Counted from the first letter of the stretch, positions 26,873-38,072 are shown. The stretch: 64,000 bases of DNA from an uncultured Bacteroidales bacterium (GCA_937949745.1 CALECM010000060.1:5430-69429), one strand, 5' to 3'. The notes: a model not told the origin generated them from the letters alone. Made by a program: numbers and translations.

Positions 26873-28660
26873 ATGAAGAATATTAGAAACTTTTGTATAA
26901 TAGCGCATATTGACCACGGTAAGAGTACTTTAGCCGACAGATTGTTGCAAGCGACCAATACCGTGAGCGATCGTGATTTTCAGGATCAGGTGCTGGATGA
27001 TATGGATTTGGAAAGAGAACGCGGGATCACCATTAAGAGCCACGCGATCCAGATGAATTATGAATTTGAAGGTGAAAAATACGTCCTTAATCTTATCGAC
27101 ACTCCGGGACATGTGGATTTTTCCTATGAAGTTTCCCGTTCCATTGCGGCATGTGAAGGAGCCCTTTTATTGATAGACGCGACCCAGGGGGTACAGGCGC
27201 AAACTATTTCCAACCTTTACCTGGCCATTGACAACGATCTGGAGATTATCCCTATATTAAATAAAATGGACATGCCGGCCGCTATGCCGGATGAAGTAAA
27301 AGACCAGATCATAGACCTGATCGGGTGCGACGAGTCGGATATTATTGAAGCGAGCGGTAAAACCGGACAGGGCGTGGATGACATACTGGAAGCGGTGATC
27401 AAACGTGTTCCGGCCCCGAAAGGAGATCCGGAAGCATCGTTACAGGCCCTGATTTTCGATTCTATCTTCAATTCCTACAGGGGTATTATCGCCTATTTCC
27501 GTATTTTCAACGGCACGATCCGTACCAATGATTTCGTGAAATTCCTTTCTACCGATAAAGAATATCACGCCGATGAGATCGGGGTGTTGAGATTAAAACA
27601 GGAACCCCGCAAAGAACTGTCGGCCGGTGACGTGGGATATATTATATCCGGAATCAAAACTTCAAAGGAAGTCAGGGTAGGGGACACCATTACCCACGTG
27701 AATAATCCCTGCACGGAAGCGGTGGCTGGATTCCAGGAGGTAAAACCGATGCTTTTCGCCGGTATTTATCCGACCGATGCCGATGATTACGAAGAGTTAC
27801 GCTCTTCCCTTGAAAAATTACAACTGAATGATGCTTCGCTGACTTTTGTCCCTGAATCCTCCGCGGCTTTAGGCTTTGGATTCCGGTGCGGTTTCCTCGG
27901 TTTGTTGCATATGGAAATCGTACAGGAACGCCTCGACCGGGAATTCGATATGGATGTGATCGCTACGGTCCCGAACGTTTCTTATCAGGTTTATACCACC
28001 AAGAAAGAGATTGTCGAAGTACATAACCCTTCGGGAATGCCTTCTCCCAATATTGTCGACCATATAGAAGAACCTTATATTTTCGCCCAGATCATCAGTA
28101 AAGCCGATTATATCGGACCTATCATGAAGCTTTGTCTGGATAAACGGGGAACTTTGCTGAATCAGGTTTATATCGCGGCAAACCGTATCGAACTGACCTT
28201 TGACCTTCCCCTGGGAGAGATCGTGTTTGATTTTTATGATAAACTGAAAAGTATTTCCAAAGGATATGCTTCTTTCGATTATCATATCTCAGGCTATAAA
28301 CCGGCTAAATTGGTGAAGTTGGATATCCTGCTTAACGGAGATCCGGTGGATGCGCTTTCCTCCCTGACTCATGTGGATAATGCCTATGGTTTCGGAAGAC
28401 GAATCTGCGAGAAACTGAAGGAACTGATCCCCCGCCAGCAATTCGACATCGCGATACAAGCGGCTATCGGGACTAAAATCATTGCACGGGAAACCATCAA
28501 AGCCCTTAGGAAAGATGTGACAGCCAAATGTTACGGAGGTGACATTTCCCGTAAACGTAAATTGCTGGAAAAACAGAAACAGGGTAAGAAAAAAATGCGC
28601 CAGATCGGTAACGTGGAAGTACCGCAATCGGCATTCTTAGCCGTATTGAAATTAGACTGA
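26873..28660 (+). CDS. lepA: Elongation factor 4 (LepA) GTPase
   Basis: 595 residues (E. coli LepA 599). It is a ribosome-bound GTPase that acts in translation initiation or back-translocation. Start chosen at ATG 26873 ([20 protein letters not shown]). An in-frame TTG at 26852 lies inside the promoter box. Seen: G1 AHIDHGKST, the G2/G3 stretch [11 protein letters not shown] and [13 protein letters not shown], and G4 NKMDMPAA. The LepA-specific C-terminal domain ([20 protein letters not shown], then [19 protein letters not shown]) is intact. A repeat-filled gap follows. Confidence 0.98.
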   Translation: MKNIRNFCIIAHIDHGKSTLADRLLQATNTVSDRDFQDQVLDDMDLERERGITIKSHAIQMNYEFEGEKYVLNLIDTPGHVDFSYEVSRSIAACEGALLLIDATQGVQAQTISNLYLAIDNDLEIIPILNKMDMPAAMPDEVKDQIIDLIGCDESDIIEASGKTGQGVDDILEAVIKRVPAPKGDPEASLQALIFDSIFNSYRGIIAYFRIFNGTIRTNDFVKFLSTDKEYHADEIGVLRLKQEPRKELSAGDVGYIISGIKTSKEVRVGDTITHVNNPCTEAVAGFQEVKPMLFAGIYPTDADDYEELRSSLEKLQLNDASLTFVPESSAALGFGFRCGFLGLLHMEIVQERLDREFDMDVIATVPNVSYQVYTTKKEIVEVHNPSGMPSPNIVDHIEEPYIFAQIISKADYIGPIMKLCLDKRGTLLNQVYIAANRIELTFDLPLGEIVFDFYDKLKSISKGYASFDYHISGYKPAKLVKLDILLNGDPVDALSSLTHVDNAYGFGRRICEKLKELIPRQQFDIAIQAAIGTKIIARETIKALRKDVTAKCYGGDISRKRKLLEKQKQGKKKMRQIGNVEVPQSAFLAVLKLD

Positions 28661-28681
28661 TCTTATAACCATTACTTATTT

Positions 28682-28978
28682 GTCATTCTGAGCGAAGCGA
28701 AGAATCTATTTTTTCGTCTAATAGAGATCCTTCATTACAGTCAGGATGATATTCAGATTCGGAGATTCTGAAAAAGCGAGATACTTGTTTTTGTTTAAAT
28801 TAGATCCTTCACTATGTTCAGGATGACATTCTTATTTGGGGATTGTCATTAAAGAATCCTTTTTTTCTAAATTAAAACCCTCACTGCGTTCAGGATTACA
28901 CACTTATTCTGGGATTGTCATTCTGAGCGAAGCGAAGAATCTGTTTTTATCTATACAGATCCTTCACGTTCAGGAGAA
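28682..28978. repeat. Dispersed imperfect-hairpin repeats, locus 1
   Basis: The 515-bp gap between lepA and the rarA-porP frame holds alternating copies of two units. Unit A, GTCATTCTGAGCGAAGCGAA + GAATCT, lies at 28682-28707 and 28917-28942 with a damaged copy near 28837. Unit B, AGATCCTTCACTATGTTCAG + GATGAC-like, lies at 28725-28753, 28802-28830, 28876-28900 and 28955-28978. B is roughly the reverse complement of A, so A-B pairs can fold as long imperfect hairpins. The same family appears at 36.7 kb and 59.9-60.1 kb. No gene was found in the gap. Confidence 0.8.
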
Positions 28979-29150
28979 TATTCCGATTATATATATCATG
29001 GTGGTTAAGTCCAATCGAAGCGACGGTGATTGATGAGGAATATTTTCTCTTATTTTAACAAATAATTTTACATATTACACGAAGAAGATAACTTTAATTC
29101 ATATGGCGAACAAAAATATCAATCCCTGTGTATATATAATAAATTTCGTG

Positions 29151-29158
29151 TAAATTTG
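29151..29158 (+). promoter_or_regulatory. -7 promoter box of the rarA-porP frame
   Basis: TAAATTTG is a perfect TAnnTTTG box 17 bases before the TTG start at 29176. It predicts a transcript with a leader of about 13 bases. Confidence 0.55.
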
Positions 29159-29175
29159 CGAAATAAATTAAAATT

Positions 29176-31452
29176 TTGACACGGCCATTAGCGGAAATAT
29201 TACGTCCCGGAACGATTGAAACTTATATCGGTCAATCTCATTTGATGGGAAAGGATGGTGTATTACGTGCGGCAATAGAAAATAGGAATCTCCACTCCAT
29301 GATTTTATGGGGACCGCCCGGTGTCGGGAAGACTACACTGGCTTTATTACTAGCCGAATTAACGGGAGTGGATTTCTACATGTTGAGTGCGATCAATTCC
29401 GGTGTGAAAGATATCCGGGAGGTTTTTGATAAAGTAGAGAAATCTGGACGACCCTCAATCCTGTTTATAGATGAAATCCATCGTTTCTCAAAGTCCCAGC
29501 AGGATTCCTTACTGGGTGCCGTGGAGAGGGGACTTGTTACGTTAATAGGGGCTACTACGGAGAATCCGTCTTTCGAGGTGATCTCGCCGTTACTTTCACG
29601 ATGCCAGGTATATGTTCTTAAAAGTCTCGAAAAAGAAGATCTGGAAAAAATTCTGGAAACAGCGCGGGCTTATCTGGAAAAAGAACTTCATTCTGAGGTA
29701 ATAATTGACGAAAATGAAGCTCTTTTAAGGATCTCAGGTGGCGATGCCCGTAAATTAATTAATGCGGTGGAATTAGCCGCCACTTCCATAAAACCGGTAG
29801 ATGGCGTGATCCGTTTAAATAATGAGGCTGTTTTAAAAGTAATTCAGAAGAACCTGGCTTTATATGATAAGAAAGGAGAAAATCACTATGATGTTATCTC
29901 TGCTTTTATCAAGTCGATCAGGGGAAGTGATCCTAATGCCGCCGTATACTGGCTGGCCCGCATGCTGACGGGAGGGGAAGATCCTCTGTTCATTGCCAGA
30001 AGAATGATCATCCTGGCTTCGGAAGATATAGGGAATGCCAATCCAAATGCATTGTTATTGGCTAACAGTTGTTTTCAGGCTGTACACCAGATCGGGATGC
30101 CGGAGGCGCAGCTCGTATTGTCGCAAACGGCTATTTATCTGGCTTCCTCGCCTAAAAGTAACGCTTCGTGTGTAGCGATCGGGGAGGCCATGAGCTGGGT
30201 AAAAAAGACCGGTGATCTTCCTGTTCCCTTACATATCAGGAACGCGCCTACAAAATTGATGAAGGATCTGGGTTATAGTAAAGGATACCAGTATGCCCAT
30301 CATTACGAAGAAAATTTTGTGGACCAGGAATTTTTGCCGCAATCCATAAGCGGGAAAAAATTTTATGAGCCGCAGGATAATCCCCGGGAGAATGAATTAA
30401 GACGTTATCTGAAAAAATGCTGGAAAGATAAATACAGATATGTGATATTGTTGTTGGTATCGCTGTGTTGTTTCCGTTTCGGTTATAGCCAGGATATCCA
30501 TTATTCCCAGTTTTATGCGGCTCCGCTGGATATGAATCCGGCATTTACGGGTGTTTATGACGGAATACTGAGAGGCAGCCTTCATTACCGTAACCAATGG
30601 CTTGCCGTTACGGAACCTTTTGTAACCTGTTCTTTCGATTTTGACATGCCGGTATATAAAAATAACAGGAGAAATGAACTCTTCGGAGCCGGAATCAACC
30701 TCACTTCCGATAAAGCGGGAGATTCAAAATACCGGGCTTTGCAGGCCAATATTTCAGTGTCTTATGTAAAAGGGCTCGGAACCAGGAACAGGTTTAAAAT
30801 AGGTCTTGGTTTTTACGGCGGTGTCGCACAAAGGAGTCTTCATTATACCCATCTCTATTTCGACGAACAATTCCAGTCCGGTTTTTTTGATCCGCAACTT
30901 CCGGTTTCGGAAGCTTTCCCATCTTCTTCTTTCTTTTTTTTTGATTGCGGCGCGGGTGTTTTCGGAAGTTTTGCACCTGACCGGGATAATCTGGTCACTT
31001 TGGGTGTCAGTGTCAGCCATCTGAATCGTCCCGACCAGTCTTTGTACAATGAAAAAGTGAGGATGAACATCAAACCGTTGGTATATGTTAATTCAAAAAT
31101 TCAACTGACACGGGATCTTCTTCTTTTACCTGCTGTTTTTACTGCTTTTCAGGGTAAATATAAAGAAATAACTTTTGGTACCAATATCGAATATTTTATA
31201 CGTAAGAACAGTTATTCCTATGAGATTGCTTTTGGCGGAGGAATTTTCTACCGGTGGAAAGATGCTTTGATCATCGCGGCTCTTATAGAATGGAAAAATC
31301 TCAAATTAGGACTGAGTTATGATGTGAATCTTTCTTCTTTCCTCACAGCGACCCGTGGAAGAGGGGGATTTGAGGTAACCCTGGCTTACCTCTACCGGAA
31401 ACCATCCGTTACGAGGATTGGAAGAGAACCATGTCCTTTCGGAATAATGTAA
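29176..31452 (+). CDS. RarA AAA+ ATPase fused in frame to a PorP/SprF-family outer-membrane protein
   Basis: One frame of 758 codons joins two proteins that are normally separate. Residues 1-422 are RarA (MgsA), a clamp-loader-like ATPase acting at stalled replication forks: LAEILRPGTIETYIGQ, Walker A WGPPGVGKTTLA, Walker B ILFIDEIHRF, sensor GATTENPSFEV, and the family C-terminus FLPQSISGKKFYEP ending near WKDKYRY. From GTG 30442 (residue 423) a signal peptide follows (ILLLVSLCCFRFGYSQ), then the PorP/SprF domain (DIHYSQFYAAPLDMNPAFTG, YRNQWLAV) of type IX secretion and gliding systems. The RarA start is TTG because a TAA lies 9 bases upstream of it. Either the RarA stop was lost and porP is started internally at GTG, or a sequencing error removed a stop. 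An internal signal peptide would not export the fused chain. Confidence 0.85.
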   Translation: MTRPLAEILRPGTIETYIGQSHLMGKDGVLRAAIENRNLHSMILWGPPGVGKTTLALLLAELTGVDFYMLSAINSGVKDIREVFDKVEKSGRPSILFIDEIHRFSKSQQDSLLGAVERGLVTLIGATTENPSFEVISPLLSRCQVYVLKSLEKEDLEKILETARAYLEKELHSEVIIDENEALLRISGGDARKLINAVELAATSIKPVDGVIRLNNEAVLKVIQKNLALYDKKGENHYDVISAFIKSIRGSDPNAAVYWLARMLTGGEDPLFIARRMIILASEDIGNANPNALLLANSCFQAVHQIGMPEAQLVLSQTAIYLASSPKSNASCVAIGEAMSWVKKTGDLPVPLHIRNAPTKLMKDLGYSKGYQYAHHYEENFVDQEFLPQSISGKKFYEPQDNPRENELRRYLKKCWKDKYRYVILLLVSLCCFRFGYSQDIHYSQFYAAPLDMNPAFTGVYDGILRGSLHYRNQWLAVTEPFVTCSFDFDMPVYKNNRRNELFGAGINLTSDKAGDSKYRALQANISVSYVKGLGTRNRFKIGLGFYGGVAQRSLHYTHLYFDEQFQSGFFDPQLPVSEAFPSSSFFFFDCGAGVFGSFAPDRDNLVTLGVSVSHLNRPDQSLYNEKVRMNIKPLVYVNSKIQLTRDLLLLPAVFTAFQGKYKEITFGTNIEYFIRKNSYSYEIAFGGGIFYRWKDALIIAALIEWKNLKLGLSYDVNLSSFLTATRGRGGFEVTLAYLYRKPSVTRIGREPCPFGIM
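30442..31452 (+). CDS. PorP/SprF-like membrane protein, possible internal start within the fusion
   Basis: 336 residues if read from GTG 30442. That start would give a signal peptide without the usual Lys/Arg at its front (MILLLVSLCCFRFGYSQ). The mature part has alternating beta strands typical of an outer-membrane barrel (GILRGSLHYRNQWLAV, FGAGINLTSDKAGDSKYRAL, GLGFYGGVAQRSL, LKLGLSYDVNLSSFL). PorP/SprF proteins help present or export large surface adhesins in Bacteroidota. The PorE-like gene follows 7 bases after its stop, a common pairing. Listed separately because the functional unit is likely this part, however it is translated. Confidence 0.6.
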   Translation: MILLLVSLCCFRFGYSQDIHYSQFYAAPLDMNPAFTGVYDGILRGSLHYRNQWLAVTEPFVTCSFDFDMPVYKNNRRNELFGAGINLTSDKAGDSKYRALQANISVSYVKGLGTRNRFKIGLGFYGGVAQRSLHYTHLYFDEQFQSGFFDPQLPVSEAFPSSSFFFFDCGAGVFGSFAPDRDNLVTLGVSVSHLNRPDQSLYNEKVRMNIKPLVYVNSKIQLTRDLLLLPAVFTAFQGKYKEITFGTNIEYFIRKNSYSYEIAFGGGIFYRWKDALIIAALIEWKNLKLGLSYDVNLSSFLTATRGRGGFEVTLAYLYRKPSVTRIGREPCPFGIM

Positions 31453-31459
31453 ATGAAGC

Positions 31460-33085
31460 ATGAAAAGTATATTTTTCTGCATATTTTTAACGGTTTTTCC
31501 GTTTTTTTTATATCCACAGGGTACACTTCCCGTATTGCCCGATCCGGAAGAACAAATACTTTTTCTGAAACAAGATACATTACCGGTGGAAGTAGAATTA
31601 TTACCCCGGAGAATCAATACCCGTTTTTCCGAATATAATGGTATTCTTTATCCCGATTCCTCGTTTTTCTTTTCTTCACTTCGTGATGAAAGTGAGGGAG
31701 ATTACCAGAACATTTTCAAAAGCTTCTGGGCCATGAAAATTTATCAGTCCTGGCTAACCATAAGCGGTTATTCCCGTCCGGAACCTTTACCAAAGAGTAT
31801 CAATCATCCTAAATATTTTAATGCTAATTTTACCTTCAATGCCGGCAGGGATCATCTTTATTTCACCCGTTGTCAGCCGGTCATAGATACGGAATTAAAA
31901 TGTGAATTGTGGGAGAGTAAAAAGACCCGGGGAAAATGGGCAAAACCCGTTAAGTTGAATTATCGGATCAATCTTCCGGGAACAAGCAATACGCAACCTT
32001 TTCTGGTAGAATATGAAGATTTTACGGTCCTTTACTTTTCCTCGGACTGTCCCAGAGGATTCGGAGGGATGGATATTTGGTTTACGATTCTTAAAGACGG
32101 GAAATATGAGGATCCCATTAACTTGGGAAACAAGATCAATACACCCGGGGATGAAATCACCCCTTTTTATGATCCCGCCAGGAAAGTACTCTTTTTCAGC
32201 TCTGATTATCATCCGGGGATAGGAGGCTTCGATATTTTTTACAGTCAGGGTGCGATGAGTGACTGGGCTGTTCCCTCCAATATGGGAGTGCCGTTCAATT
32301 CCGAAAGAAATGATTATTATTTTACACAGAACTCTTTTAACAGGAGCGGCTATTTTTGTTCCAACCGTCCTACTGCCAGATCGAGACCGGGTGATACTTG
32401 TTGTTATGATATTTTCACTTACCGGTGGTTAAATGATCCCGAACCTCCGGAATATGTGCCGGAGGATACGGTCCCGGATACGCTTACCACCATAGAGAGG
32501 ATCCGGCTTTCTTTACCGCTGGTACTTTATTTCCATAATGACCGGCCCGACCCGAGATCTTTGGATAGTACCACTTTAGTCGATTACCGGGCTGCGCTTT
32601 CCGATTATATCGCTTTGAAAGACCTTTACAGACAGGAATATGCAAGGGGATTGACCGGAGCTAAAAAGGAAGAAGCCCAACTGGCTATCGATCTTTTTTT
32701 CAGGGATTCCGTGGAAAAAGGATTTCAAAAGCTGGAATTATTCACCCGTTATTTGGTGCAGGAACTGGAAGCAGGCAAAAACGTCTCGATTACGGTAAGC
32801 GGATATGCCAGCGCGTTACACGGCAAAGAATATAACCGGAGGCTTACGCTACGCAGGATCGCCAGTTTTAAGAATTATCTAGAGGAGTATGATAACGGGA
32901 TTCTCGTGCCCTATATGTATGGTGAAAGACAAAATAAACTCACGATCATTACGGATCCGAAAGGCAGTATGGAAGCCATCCGGAAAAATGTAAGCGATAA
33001 TCCTCAGGATAAACGGAATTCTATTTACAGTATAGAGGCATCTTTGGAAAGGAGAATCCAGATTACGGAAATTGAGGAATGGTAA
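31460..33085 (+). CDS. PorE-like PD40 propeller protein with degenerate OmpA-like C-terminus
   Basis: 541 residues with a signal peptide (MKSIFFCIFLTVFPFFLYPQ). Residues about 55-330 have WD40-like PD40 repeats (YLYFSSD-type strands: HLYFTRCQPV, VLYFSSDCPRGFGGMDIWF, KVLFFSSDYHPGIGGFDIFY). Residues about 430-490 resemble an OmpA-type peptidoglycan-associating domain (ITVSGYASALHGKEYNRRLT, then LRRIASFKNYL). In Porphyromonas, PorE has this kind of propeller plus OmpA plan and anchors the type IX secretion trans-envelope complex. No lipobox Cys was found, and the TPR part of PorE is not evident, so this is a relative, not a firm ortholog. Probable operon with the PorP/SprF part. Confidence 0.75.
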   Translation: MKSIFFCIFLTVFPFFLYPQGTLPVLPDPEEQILFLKQDTLPVEVELLPRRINTRFSEYNGILYPDSSFFFSSLRDESEGDYQNIFKSFWAMKIYQSWLTISGYSRPEPLPKSINHPKYFNANFTFNAGRDHLYFTRCQPVIDTELKCELWESKKTRGKWAKPVKLNYRINLPGTSNTQPFLVEYEDFTVLYFSSDCPRGFGGMDIWFTILKDGKYEDPINLGNKINTPGDEITPFYDPARKVLFFSSDYHPGIGGFDIFYSQGAMSDWAVPSNMGVPFNSERNDYYFTQNSFNRSGYFCSNRPTARSRPGDTCCYDIFTYRWLNDPEPPEYVPEDTVPDTLTTIERIRLSLPLVLYFHNDRPDPRSLDSTTLVDYRAALSDYIALKDLYRQEYARGLTGAKKEEAQLAIDLFFRDSVEKGFQKLELFTRYLVQELEAGKNVSITVSGYASALHGKEYNRRLTLRRIASFKNYLEEYDNGILVPYMYGERQNKLTIITDPKGSMEAIRKNVSDNPQDKRNSIYSIEASLERRIQITEIEEW

Positions 33086-33086
33086 T

Positions 33087-33884
33087 TTAGTTCATCCCCC
33101 TCGATTTTTTGATTCTCTCGTAAGCCTGGTTCAGTTTGGTGAATTTTACTTCCGCATCTTTACGTATCTCTTCACCTAAGTGATTCACTTTATCGGGATG
33201 GTATTTCTTAGCGAGGTTCCGGTAAGCTTTTTTCACTTCTTCATCAGTTGCGGAAGAAGGAATTTCCAGTATTTTATAGTCATTGTCCAGATTGTAATTC
33301 TGGGCGGTATTGAAAGATGATGAGGAACCCGAATAGGTGTATCCTCCCCCGAAACCGGCCTGACTCCAATAACTGAAAGTATACATGGATTTGATGGATT
33401 CGTAATCATTACGGCTGACTCCCATCAGGTCTGAAATACGCTGTATGGTTGCCAATTCCGGCTGGTTGAAATTACCGTCCGCTCCGGCTACTCCGAATAA
33501 AAACTGAAGTATGTATAATTTCTCATGGATACTGGCTTTTCCCCTTATTTCGTTACATACGGCATCGACATTATAATCGCTATCCAGTATATCCCGGAGC
33601 TTTATTAATAATTTTTGCGCCGTGTCCAGGCTATAATTATTACGAAGATAGTTCTTGATATAATTAAGTTCCGAGGTTTTTACGTCGCCGTCGGATTTCA
33701 TTACTTCCGCCGTCAATATCAGGATGATTTCCGTAAAATCCTGTTGACTGTAATGGTGTTGGGACCTGTACAGCTTTCTTCTGAAAACGAGTCCGTCGAT
33801 AATGGATCCGATAATGAATCCCAATATACCTCCGAAAAACCCGTTGGTAAATAATCCGATAAGCAGTCCGATAAAAGTGAACAT
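33087..33884 (-). CDS. DjlA-like co-chaperone: membrane anchor, TerB domain, J domain
   Basis: 265 residues from ATG 33884 ([12 protein letters not shown]). The frame is open 69 bases further, but that stretch overlaps the end of rimO. An N-terminal Gly-rich hydrophobic hairpin ([17 protein letters not shown]) is the membrane anchor. Residues about 50-170 form a TerB-like helical domain ([40 protein letters not shown]). Residues about 200-262 are a J domain with the essential HPD ([17 protein letters not shown]), which activates DnaK-type chaperones. Its stop is tail to tail with the PorE-like gene, one base apart. Last gene of the eno-rimO-djlA cluster. Confidence 0.88.
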   Translation of the reverse strand: MFTFIGLLIGLFTNGFFGGILGFIIGSIIDGLVFRRKLYRSQHHYSQQDFTEIILILTAEVMKSDGDVKTSELNYIKNYLRNNYSLDTAQKLLIKLRDILDSDYNVDAVCNEIRGKASIHEKLYILQFLFGVAGADGNFNQPELATIQRISDLMGVSRNDYESIKSMYTFSYWSQAGFGGGYTYSGSSSSFNTAQNYNLDNDYKILEIPSSATDEEVKKAYRNLAKKYHPDKVNHLGEEIRKDAEVKFTKLNQAYERIKKSRGMN

Positions 33885-33912
33885 ATTACTATAAATTACT
33901 ATAATACAATGG

Positions 33913-35193
33913 TTAAGACTTATCCAGGGTGCCGTAGAGATCATAGGGGTCACCGCGGTCGATATGGACAGGATAAAAATTACCTATGGTCAAAATCTCC
34001 GGTGATGAAATGAATACGCTGTTATCCACTTCCGGGGAATCAAATTCGGTCCGTCCTATATAAAGATCATTTTCCTGATCATCGATGATCACTTTCATCG
34101 TGGTTCCCACTCGCGCATGATTGAGTTCGTGGGAAATGCCTTCCTGTATGGTCATCAATTCTTCGAGTCTTTTATTTTTTTCTTTAGGCTTTACAGGATC
34201 TCCAAGCGGAAATGCCGGTGTTCCTTCTTCCGGAGAATAGGAAAACACGCCCAGTCGTTCAAACCGGACATCTTCAATGAATTTCACCAGTTCTTTGTGG
34301 GCTTCTTTGGTCTCGGTAGGGTAACCTGAAATTAAAGTTGTCCTTAAGGTGATGCCCGGAACTCTCTCTCTGATAGTATCAATAAGTTGGTATATTTTGG
34401 CAGGCGTAGAGGGGCGGTTCATACTTTTCAGCACATTTTCATTGATGTGTTGCAATGGTATATCCAGATATTTACAAATATTGGGATGCTTCGCCATGAC
34501 TTCCAATACCCCGTATGGGAAATCATTAGGATAAGCATAATGCAGCCTGATCCATTCCAATCCCCTGATTTGGGCCAAAGCTTCCAGTAGACGGTCCAGT
34601 TCCCTTTGCCGGGAAAGGTCCATTCCATAATAAGTGAGATCCTGTGCAATGAGAATCAGTTCTTTAACACCCTTTTCCACCAATGCATGAGTTTCCCGGA
34701 TGATCTGGTCTAAAGGTTTGGAAATTTGCCTGCCGCGAATACCCGGTATGGCACAAAAAGAACACTGCCTGTCACAGCCTTCCGAAATTTTCAGATAGGC
34801 ATAATGGGAAGGTGTACTCAGTTCCCTGCCATCATGGTGCAGGAGATCGAAATCTTCCGATTGCAGAAGGGCAGGTAATTCCGTAAAAGTATAAAATCCG
34901 TCTACTTCAGGGATCGTATCCGCGAGATCTGATTTGTAACGCTGGGCGAGACATCCCATTACGTACACTTTTTTGACCAGTCCTTTATTTTTCCGGTCTA
35001 TCTGTAAAAATATCTCTTCTATGGATTCTTCTTTGGCATCCCGTATAAAACTGCATGTGTTGATCAGTACGATATCCGTATCACGCTCCGATTCAAAAAA
35101 AATCTGATGTCCCAGTCCGGTAAATTTAGAGGCGATAACTTCGGAATCCACACTGTTTTTAGAGCATCCCAGCGTGATGATGTTAATGGTCAT
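33913..35193 (-). CDS. rimO: Ribosomal protein S12 methylthiotransferase RimO
   Basis: 426 residues (usual 430-440). RimO is a radical SAM enzyme that adds a methylthio group to an Asp of ribosomal protein S12. Seen: the N-terminal MTTase domain with its three Cys ([35 protein letters not shown]), the radical SAM motif [14 protein letters not shown] (Cx3Cx2C), [11 protein letters not shown], and the C-terminal TRAM domain ([20 protein letters not shown]). DSPEVDN in the TRAM part is typical of RimO rather than MiaB. 13 bases separate it from eno. Confidence 0.97.
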   Translation of the reverse strand: MTINIITLGCSKNSVDSEVIASKFTGLGHQIFFESERDTDIVLINTCSFIRDAKEESIEEIFLQIDRKNKGLVKKVYVMGCLAQRYKSDLADTIPEVDGFYTFTELPALLQSEDFDLLHHDGRELSTPSHYAYLKISEGCDRQCSFCAIPGIRGRQISKPLDQIIRETHALVEKGVKELILIAQDLTYYGMDLSRQRELDRLLEALAQIRGLEWIRLHYAYPNDFPYGVLEVMAKHPNICKYLDIPLQHINENVLKSMNRPSTPAKIYQLIDTIRERVPGITLRTTLISGYPTETKEAHKELVKFIEDVRFERLGVFSYSPEEGTPAFPLGDPVKPKEKNKRLEELMTIQEGISHELNHARVGTTMKVIIDDQENDLYIGRTEFDSPEVDNSVFISSPEILTIGNFYPVHIDRGDPYDLYGTLDKS

Positions 35194-35206
35194 AATTGAT
35201 TATCGA

Positions 35207-36508
<1,302 letters not shown>

Positions 36509-36548
36509 TTAATTTTAATATAGTTCGAATATAATTGTTTTCCTTCTG

Positions 36549-36556
36549 CAAAAATA
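36549..36556 (-). promoter_or_regulatory. -7 promoter box of eno
   Basis: CAAAAATA reads TATTTTTG on the minus strand, a perfect -7 box 46 bases before the eno ATG at 36502. It is the only consensus box found for the eno cluster. Confidence 0.6.
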
Positions 36557-36737
36557 TAAAAAAAGTTCAAGGATTGCGGCATGTAAAGGTAAGAGTTCTG
36601 AATTTAATGGCACGCCGATGAACGATTTTTAAAGTAACCATCAAAAACAGGGGAAGTTCAACGATAGGCTTGATTGTATTATTATTCGAAAATATTTTTT
36701 AGATAATTCTGTCATTGTTATATCAGATATTAAAAAT

Positions 36738-36807
36738 GTCATCCTGAACGAAGGTGAGGGATCTGATCAGGAGCGAACGAAAGATTCTTCGCTACGCTCA
36801 GAATGAC
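36738..36807. repeat. Dispersed imperfect-hairpin repeat, locus 2
   Basis: A single unit pair: GTCATCCTGAACGAAGGTGA at 36738 onward and, ending at 36807, CTTCGCTACGCTCAGAATGA + C. The ends are inverted repeats that can fold into one long hairpin. It sits in the 442-bp gap between divergent eno and the GT4 gene, whose promoters lie on either side, so it cannot be a normal terminator of either gene. Same family as 28.7-29.0 kb and 59.9-60.1 kb. Nothing else was found in the gap. Confidence 0.75.
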
Positions 36808-36906
36808 AATCAATACGCTCATAATAACAGGAAACAGGCTTATAGTACCAAGAATGTATATTCATTTTCAAGATAGGAATTCCGTTCGCAATCCGGTAAA
36901 AAAACG

Positions 36907-36914
36907 TATTTTTG
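36907..36914 (+). promoter_or_regulatory. -7 promoter box of the GT4 gene
   Basis: TATTTTTG is a perfect -7 box. It predicts transcription from about 36918, at the ATG of a nine-codon frame (36919-36948) whose stop overlaps the GT4 start codon as ATGA. Confidence 0.55.
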
Positions 36915-36944
36915 CACGATGAACGAGTTAATTTCCGGGAAATC

Positions 36945-38057
36945 ATGAATATCGGGTTTGATGCAAAACGAGCTTTTTTTAACCGCAGCGGTCTGGGGAA
37001 TTACAGTCGAAACCTGATACGGGCGCTGGAAACCTGCTTTCCTGATCATCGTTATTTCCTGTACACTTCTACCGCTGAAAATTCCCTTTTCGATCATTTC
37101 TCATCGGAAGTGGTGACACCGAAAGGAATGGACGCTTATTTTCCTTCGCATTGGAGAAACCGCCACCTCAGTCCGGATATTACCGCTCATCAACTGGATA
37201 TTTTCCATGGTTTGAGTAATCAGTTACCGGCAGATATTGAGAAGTCCCATGTTAAATCGGTCGTTACTTTTCATGATGTCATATTTATGCGACATCCGGA
37301 ATGGTATAAATGGCACGACAGGATGGTTTATAAAAGAAAAACCGCTTTTGCGGTCCGGAAAGCGGATGCGATTATCGCGATAAGCCGTCAGACCAAAGAC
37401 GATCTGATCCGTTTTTTTAATGCGGATGAGAATAAGATATCGGTTATCTACCAACCGTGTGATCCCCTTTTTACGAAGCCATACACGGAAGAACAAAAAG
37501 AAACCGTCCGCAAAAAATGGTCGTTACCCGCTCACTTCCTGCTTATGGTCGGCAATATCGAGAAACGGAAGAATATCATGCACGTATTGCAGGCTTTGCA
37601 AAGAAAAAGACTGGATATTCCGCTCGTGATCGTAGGGAAACAGAATCAGTATGCCGAAGAGTTAAAGCGATATGTTAATGAGAACCATATACCTGACGTA
37701 TTTTTCCTGCATGATATCTCCCGCGAAGAATTACCGTTGATATACCTGTCAGCCGATATTTTTATTTACCCCTCTTTCTTTGAGGGTTTCGGGATTCCGG
37801 TGCTGGAGGCGATATCCACTTCCGTTCCCGTTATCGCGGGCGATAATTCCTGTTTAAAAGAAACGGGAGGCGACGCTGCCTTGTATGTCGATCCCGGTAA
37901 TATCGACCAGATAGCCGAAACCATTGAGATACTGTGGAATGATCAGCATATCCGGGAATCTTTGAGGGAGAAAGCCCGTATACAGGCACAGTTATTTAAC
38001 ATGGAGAATTATGCCGCCCGAATGATCCGTCTTTACGAAGATCTTTTGTCCCATTAA
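36945..38057 (+). CDS. Glycosyltransferase family 4 (GT-B)
   Basis: 370 residues from ATG 36945 (MNIGFDAKRAFFNRSGLGNY). An in-frame TTG at 36912 is inside the promoter box. Seen: GLGNYSRNLIRAL at the N-terminal nucleotide-sugar side, HFLLMVGNIEKRKNI, and the C-terminal donor-binding YPSFFEGFGIPVLEAIST (E-x7-E motif of GT4) followed by VIAGDNSCLKETGGDAALYV. GT4 enzymes are retaining and use nucleotide sugars, typically for LPS or capsule. Probably the first gene of a run with the FetAB-like pair and the GT2 fusion; gaps are 15, 21 and 4 bases. Confidence 0.92.
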   Translation: MNIGFDAKRAFFNRSGLGNYSRNLIRALETCFPDHRYFLYTSTAENSLFDHFSSEVVTPKGMDAYFPSHWRNRHLSPDITAHQLDIFHGLSNQLPADIEKSHVKSVVTFHDVIFMRHPEWYKWHDRMVYKRKTAFAVRKADAIIAISRQTKDDLIRFFNADENKISVIYQPCDPLFTKPYTEEQKETVRKKWSLPAHFLLMVGNIEKRKNIMHVLQALQRKRLDIPLVIVGKQNQYAEELKRYVNENHIPDVFFLHDISREELPLIYLSADIFIYPSFFEGFGIPVLEAISTSVPVIAGDNSCLKETGGDAALYVDPGNIDQIAETIEILWNDQHIRESLREKARIQAQLFNMENYAARMIRLYEDLLSH

Positions 38058-38072
38058 ATTTACATTGGCTTC

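Noticed and set aside
27869..28285. 138-codon minus-strand frame within lepA
   Set aside because: Antisense shadow of a strongly conserved GTPase gene.
28682..28978. Repeated units as a CRISPR array
   Set aside because: Units vary in sequence and spacing and form inverted pairs; the same units occur at two far loci, and no cas gene is in view.
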